The notes under the pieces: model-generated | The model's input: the letters and a program-made list of their open reading frames with translations, nothing else | The model's database searches: none | Told to the model about the DNA's origin: nothing | Shown: piece by piece, positions 58,918 through 64,000 of the stretch | Numbering within the stretch: position 1 is the stretch's first letter | Layout of the letters: every line of letters begins with the position of its first letter | Assembly: GCA_963682175.1 (NCBI GenBank) | Contig: OY821787.1 | Span: 24,406,501 to 24,470,500, forward strand | Direction of reading: 5' to 3' | From: Triglochin maritima | Lineage: Eukaryota; Streptophyta; Magnoliopsida; Alismatales; Juncaginaceae | Length of the DNA: 64,000 nt | Made by a program: the position numbers and the translations under genes

Positions 58918-59480
58918 CGGAGTACAGAGGAAGGACCGCGGAAGAGAAGGGAAGAAAAAGGAAGACGCATCTTGAGATGAAGAAGAAAAGTCTTCTGCTG
59001 TGTAGGAGCGCCAAAATGAGGGATGGAGGGAGGGATGGAGGGATGGAGTGATTGCTCAGGCATTTGTACGGGTAAACAAAAAATTGAGGGATAAAATAAA
59101 TAAAGAAACTCTTTTCTCTGCTGACATGGAGAATGACAACTAAGTCGCGTCCGAAAAAGTGGCCATATATCAATTTCCAATAATAAAAGTTAATTAAGTG
59201 GCATGTGATGATAGGAATGACGTGGCAAATTGGAAATGGAGAAATAAAAGGTATCCATTCCTCTCCTTCCCAGTACAATCAAATAAGGAACCTCCGTACG
59301 CCGCAACTAATGCCTCGCAACCATCTTCCATTTCAAACTCCCTCCATCCTTCTTCTCATCCCGGTTTAATCAAATTCAATTTTTGTGGATTTTGGGAGGA
59401 ACTGAAACACACAAACCATCCACCTATCCTCCCCCCTCCCATACCTCCATTTTGCCCTATTATTTTTCTCTCCGATGTTA
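58918..59480. other. Spacer between divergent FRS genes
   Basis: Probably the two promoters and 5' leaders. GGATGGAGGGAGGGATGG repeat at 59021-59050. C-rich leader-like text near 59330-59480. The 188-residue plus frame starting at 59198 has no motif and turns into low-complexity Phe/Leu sequence. Confidence 0.4.
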
Positions 59481-59774
59481 CGATGAAGAACAACCATCCT
59501 GGTTCGCATTTTCTGTGTATTTTTTCATATATTGATGTGGTTTTTATTTTGGTAGAACCATATTTATTGGATTTTTTTCCTATTTATCTGGTTAATAACT
59601 TGTTGTATTTAATGTTTAACCAACTTGTTTTTTTATTGTTTCAGGAATCTCATTCTCATTCTTCCTTTTTATTTACTACCTCATTTACTATGTCTATTGT
59701 AATATTTATTCTTTTTGCCTTCACCATTTACTATAATTATTTTTCTCATATTTTTTGTTTGTGATTTCTCTTAC

Positions 59775-60560
59775 CTTTGTGTGTTTCCTATCCTACCTTT
59801 TTTGGTTTAATGTACGCTTTACATGTTTTTTTAGCTTGGAGTTGCTATTTTTTCTTTTTCTTATCCTTTCTTATTTTTCCTAATTTTTTTACCCCTTTAT
59901 GTTTCCGATCCAACCCTTTCTTTGTTTTTAAGTTCATTTTTATGTTGATTTTTTCTTTAGCATGGGGTTGATTTTCCTTCTTTCATCCTTTTTGCTTTTT
60001 CCTGTAATTTTTCTTACACATTTTTATGTTCTAGCCTACCATTTCTTTGTTTCAAAGTTCTTTTTTAAACATGAGTTGTTATTTTCTTTCTCTCTTCGTT
60101 TTTGCTTTCACATGTTAATTTTCTTATCCATTTTTTTCTTACCCTTTTTGTCTTTACCTGTGACTTTTCTTACCCTTGTTTGTTTCCTATCCTACCCTTT
60201 ATTTGTTTTGATGTTCCCTTTATATGTTTTTTAGCTTGGAGTTGCTATTTTTGTCTCTCACATCCACCTTTTATTTTTCATGATAATTTTCATACTCCTT
60301 TTTGTTTTCGATCCAACCCTTTATTTGTTCTAAAGTCCCAAGTTTTAAAGTCTTTTTTGTATGTTGTGCCTTTTAAAGTTCCTTTATGTTGTTTCTTACC
60401 CCTTTCTTTTTTTCTTGTAGTTTTTCTTACCCTTTTTATGTTATATCATATCATTTCTTTGTTTTAAAGTTCATTTTAAGGTTTCTTTTAGTCCGGAGTT
60501 GTTTTCATTCTCTCTTCCTTTTCTTTTCACATGTAATTTTACTTACCAATTTGGATTATT
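59775..60560 (+). repeat. T-rich degenerate tandem repeat, unit about 110-165 bp
   Basis: The phrase CTTGGAGTTGCTATTTT or close forms recurs at about 59836, 59960, 60071, 60236 and 60495, each followed by pyrimidine-rich text with CTTACCC and a TTTGTTTTAAAGTTC-like segment. Hydrophobic open frames in it result from T-richness. It lies upstream of the acceptor TTGCAG (60729) of the second FRS gene and is probably intronic. Confidence 0.65.
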
Positions 60561-61042
60561 TACCAAATCATTGGATTGTTATAAGTGTGTTTATTTAGTG
60601 GGCATATCAATTGAGGTGGGTATTGTTTGTTATTGAATCAAAATGGTTTTTATATATGTTGTACCTTTGAGTCCACAGTTCAATTTTCCTAAATAATACT
60701 GATTTCAATACCTTTGAACTCAATTGCAGAAAATCAAAATAGCCAATTATTCCACGAAATTGACCGGGCTGTAAATTTGAACATACATTCAAGCCCGAAT
60801 CACCGTCTCAGGCAATCCCTTTTCAAGTTACATGATCAAGAATGTGCATTTGGATCACAACCATGATATGCTCCAGGAACTAAAGTTCAAATTTGTGTAG
60901 GATAAGCGCACAATATCTGAAGCCAAGAAAAGAAGGATAATCACCAATGATGAAGTTGGAACTCGGGTTGCCAAAACAATGCAAAATTTTGTTACCGAGG
61001 CCGTTGGACACCAAATCTAACCTTCAACCAACAAGATGTCAG

Positions 61043-61462
61043 GTATTTTATACTAATTGTGAGAGTATTTTGGAGTTAATGTATGAGTATTTCAAGATGG
61101 ATATTTTATATTGGTTGTCCGGGTATTTTGGAGTTGATGTGTGGATAATTTCAATAGATTTGTAGGGGTTTTTGTGGTGTATTTTATGTTGAATGCTGGG
61201 ATATTTTCAAGGTGGGTATTTTATACTGATTATGAGAGTATTTTGTGTTAATGTGTGGGTATGTTTAATTGACTTGTAGGTGTTTTTGTTGACTATTTTG
61301 TAGTGAATGTGATGATATTTTCAAGGTGGATACTTTATACTGATTATGAGGGTATTTTTAAGTTACTCTATGGGTACCAAGTTATATAATTCGTATACGT
61401 CTCCTGTGAATGTAACAAACTTACCCTTCAAAGTTACCTTCCAAGGCATGTATTCTTACCAG
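61043..61462 (+). other. Intron of the second FRS gene with 112-bp tandem repeat
   Basis: GATGTCAG|GTATTTT ... TTACCAG|GGATGTC, 420 bp, the same position as the 73-bp intron 58327-58399. From its first bases it holds about three units of roughly 112 bp (TTTTATACTGATTATGAG near 61105, 61217 and 61329; 61041-61370). Confidence 0.75.
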
Positions 61463-61791
61463 GGATGTCACCAAGAAAGTGAGGAACCTACCTAGGAGAT
61501 GAGGATACACAAGAATTAAGTTAATACTTGGGTAAAATGCAACGTCGACACCGTAGAGAGTAGACTACGTAACATCTTTTGGGTGGATGGAAGATCAAGG
61601 ACGACATAAAAATTCTTTGTAGATGTTATCTCATTTAATATCACAATCCTAACAAACAAATTCAAAATGCATGTTGCTCCTTGTGTAGGTGTTAATAATC
61701 ATGGTCACTCAACCCTATTGCGCCCTACTATCTTCAGAAACCACATAGAACTTTGAATGACTTTTCAAGACATGGTTGGACTACATGAAAC

Positions 61792-61946
61792 GTATGTATA
61801 TCATATGTATATTTAGTTGAACTTCAGAATTTACATTCTACTACTTACGTAGGTAATTAGTTTATAACAACTATGTAGTGTAACCTTACTTGTGGGGTAT
61901 CTTTTGGAGCATAAATTTAAAGTGCAATCTCATTTTTCCTACTTAG
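61792..61946 (+). other. Second intron of the second FRS gene
   Basis: ATGAAAC|GTATGT ... CTACTTAG|GCGTCGC, 155 bp, phase 1, no repeat array; homologous in position with 57075-57961. Confidence 0.75.
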
Positions 61947-62439
61947 GCGTCGCACCACCAGCAATCATTAATGATTAATGCCCAGCAATTGCGAACATAG
62001 TGCATAGTGTATCCTGAAAGGCAAAACATCGTCAATGCGTGTGGCATATCTTGCAGAAGTTACTAATCATATTTTCAGGGTACAGAAAAACAACGATGCA
62101 GTATGACTTCAAAACGGTTATATTTAAATCAATCACTGAAATAGAATTTGAAGAGGAGAGTGACTGTCATGGGGTGAAAAATATTGTGCCTCACAACACT
62201 CATGGATTCTTAATCTTTTAACAAAGGCACATATGGATTCCATGTTACGTCAAGAAACACTTCTGGGAAGGTAATTTTTGGATCTTACCTGGGTAAACTA
62301 TGTTTCATGCATGGGTATATCTTCTACTAACTCTGTGTTGTCTATTGCGTACTACAATAGAACATGGATTCACCAATGGTATCTATCCGTCGGTTAATGT
62401 CACTATCCGTCTGTGTAGGTGAATACCGACGAATATACC

Positions 62440-64000
62440 GACTGTCGACTAATAATGCAGGTGATCAAACGAAGAGACTAATCAACTTCAAGATCAAGGC
62501 TCAAGACTTGTAATAAAAGCTCAAGGATTTCATATGTAATTTTCTATTTATTTGAGTTATAGGATCAAATGTACAGTTGATGCACAAAAGGATAAACTTG
62601 TCTCTATCGGTTGACCGTTTGCCTTTCGATCTACCGAACTTGTTTCAAACGGCTGACCGATTTACTCTCGGTGAACCATGTCCTTAGAGTCAATAATGAC
62701 TTGATCTTCCTGGAATCCTTGTTTCGGTGTACCGAACACTACCCGGTCAACCATTTCTTTAGAGTCAGTAACAACTTGATTTTCCTGGAATCCTTATTTC
62801 GGTGTACCGACCTCTACCCGGTCAACCGTTCCCTTATACTCAGTACCTTTGGAATTTCTCTAGATATCTCAATTCGGTGTACCGATTGGGTATTGGTCAT
62901 CCGAACTTCACTTGTGTCTTTTGGCCTAAACGAGTTCATCTTATTGGCCCACGTGGCACAAACTAACTCCAACACACTTATCTTTTGTCGTTCAGCAACA
63001 ACCTTTGAAACATCCAATATCGATCTACCAAGAACCCGTCGGCTTACTGAATACTTGTTGATTAATCTAAACATAACAACTCTTTTCCACTAAGATTTCA
63101 ACCGTTATCGATAAACCAATTTCCATGCAATGACAGTAGAAAACCCGCACCTGTATCGGTAACCCGACCTTGCCACGGTCTACTGAACAAGATCACCAAA
63201 TCGCAACAATTCTTTACTGTCCAATTAGAACGGTGAACCGAGGCTCTCTCGGTCAACCGAACTTAATTAGTCGATTTTAGGAAAAAGTTATTGGAAGTTT
63301 GTGAATGGTTATCCGACACATAATTGGTCAACTGAGTGCTTCAATCTGACCAATAAACTCACATATTGTCAGATGACCGTTGGTTACCCGGTCGACCGAA
63401 TTCGTCATGAATTCTGCCCGAGCTTAAGTCACTTCTTGTTTCTTATTGGTTCGTACCTCAGCAACTTACAATAACGTCTTTATTTGTTTTGAAGGCTATA
63501 TAGGCTTCACTTAAGAAACATTCACTCCTTTACTTTCCAAAAATCAATCCTACTCTTGTGCTCTCAATATCCAAACCTTCAAAGCTCCACCAACTCTCAA
63601 ACTCCCATTAAATTCACTCCAAGCTTAATTCCAATCCTTGAGTGCATTCAAGTTAGAGTTCAACAACCTCATTCAATTTCCATTGTGTTGTAAAGCTTCG
63701 AGGAAGCATCCTCTCGGTTGTGAGAGGAGATCCAAGCAAGACGAGGGTGTTCGCAAGTCTCAGATTGTAAGAGGGTTTATCTTCTACCCGGAACGAAGAT
63801 AATAGTAAATTCTCAAGTAAGGATCGAATGAGCGATCGGAACTTGGGGAGAGGACTAAATCACGGTGGTGTGATTGAACCTTTATAAATCTCCAGAGTCA
63901 TCTTGTTGTTTGCAATCTTTCTCTTATTATTTTAATTGTGCAATTGTTTAAGAAAATTAGAACATAATCTATTCACTCCCTATAGATTAGTGATCGATCG
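62440..64000 (+). repeat. C1-type LTR, 5' end missing, runs to window end
   Basis: GTGATCAAACGAAG and ACTCAAGACTTG-like text, a box array (GGTTGACCG, GGTGTACCG, CGGTCAACC) in 62600-63420, TATA-like CTATATAGG at 63496-63504, then U5 text colinear with 27540-27860 (AGCTTCGAGGAAGC, TGTGAGAGGAGA, TGTTCGCAAGTCTC). The TGTTGG start is lost at the junction with the FRS pseudogene, and no primer site is reached before 64000. Confidence 0.65.
63496..63504 (+). promoter_or_regulatory. TATA-like box of C1-type LTR
   Basis: CTATATAGG about 75 bp after the last box of the array; same placing as TATATAAA at 27363. Confidence 0.5.

Larger units (their letters stand above)
60730..62269 (+). pseudogene. Second FAR1/FRS-type gene, broken and truncated
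   Basis: After an acceptor TTGCAG (60724-60729): YVIKN-HLDHNHDML, TRVAKTMQNFVTEAVGH, NLTFNQQDVR (1-nt deletion before it). Intron 61043-61462. Then DVTKKVRNL, FWVDGRSR, FVDVISFNITILTNKFKMHVAPCVGVNNHG and LFKTWLDYMK. Intron 61792-61946. Then VAPPAIIND*CPAIAN, CVWHILQKL, YDFKTVIFKSITEIEFEEE, and YVKKHFWEG with a possible donor GAAG|GTAATT (62269). The first catalytic Asp (FDTTY in the neighbour) is Asn (FNITI), and several stops and frameshifts occur. A C1-type LTR truncates it near 62440. It is a diverged paralogue of 55738-58917. Confidence 0.75.

Noticed and set aside
53340..59500. Terminal inverted repeats bounding the PMD-like and FRS genes
   Set aside because: ACGTGGCA occurs on both sides (53440 and 59220) but in the same orientation, and no longer match was seen.
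59198..59764. 188-residue open frame on plus
   Set aside because: No domain; it changes into Phe/Leu-rich low complexity because of T-rich DNA, and the FRS gene explains the region better.
59777..60598. Several hydrophobic open frames resembling membrane proteins
   Set aside because: They overlap in different frames and are products of the T-rich repeat.
1..64000. tRNA, rRNA, organelle or bacterial sequence
   Set aside because: No tRNA-like T-loop and acceptor pattern, no rRNA text and no prokaryotic gene layout were found on reading either strand.

Overview
The window is nuclear DNA of a flowering plant, probably a eudicot; the species cannot be named from it. The signs are Ty1/copia and Ty3/gypsy LTR elements with plant-type primer sites, CACTA elements, a PIF/Harbinger transposase, FAR1/FRS (MULE-type) genes with GT-AG introns, and a plant-mobile-domain-like gene. 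I see no intact ordinary host gene, no rRNA or tRNA and no CRISPR array. Nearly everything is transposable-element DNA, much of it nested. I use four working names. G1 is a gypsy family whose LTR starts TGATTGACATC. G1b is a relative whose LTR starts TGATTAGTAGC. C1 is a copia-type family without pol, whose LTR starts TGTTGG. C2 is a copia element with pol.

Left nest (1-12225): a Harbinger transposase pseudogene (+) is split by a G1b LTR (2409-11659). That LTR holds a complete C1 element (2670-10346, target duplication TAAAG). C1 holds a solo G1 LTR (4180-6773, CTCCC), which holds another solo LTR (4527-5730, GGAGG). A second G1b LTR (689-1987) with a G1 LTR inside it breaks the same transposase further upstream. 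Next come a probable solo LTR with decayed duplications (12496-14505), unassigned LTR-like DNA, and a small CACTA element (15978-17136, duplication TTT).

Middle (18190-43700): a C1 LTR is interrupted by an intact, very young, non-autonomous G1 element on the minus strand (19401-26762, duplication AAGAT, one mismatch seen between its 1542-bp LTRs). Its only coding region is a gag-like protein with one zinc knuckle. A second C1 element (+, 27061-36055) carries an older, decayed G1 copy (28670-34197). Its 3' LTR runs into a stack of G1/G1b LTRs. The stack ends in a truncated G1 element (40448-about 43700) that keeps the genuine gypsy gag core.

Right (43700-64000): a decayed C2 element has gag, protease, integrase, RT and RNase H remnants and one 3' LTR. 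It is split by a 2946-bp CACTA element (46680-49625, duplication TAT) that itself carries a piece of the G1 leader. Then come a plant-mobile-domain-like pseudogene (+), an FRS-type pseudogene (-) convergent with it, a second FRS pseudogene (+) and a C1-type LTR. The introns of these three genes are filled with tandem repeats. The same 22-bp minisatellite, in sense orientation, occupies introns of two unrelated genes.

The window shows how non-autonomous elements (gag-only copia, gag-only gypsy, CACTA shells) build an intergenic region. The most unusual signals are the intronic minisatellites and two regulatory-looking repeats of the LTRs: a doubled palindrome in G1, and arrays of GGTCGACC-like boxes upstream of the C1 TATA box.
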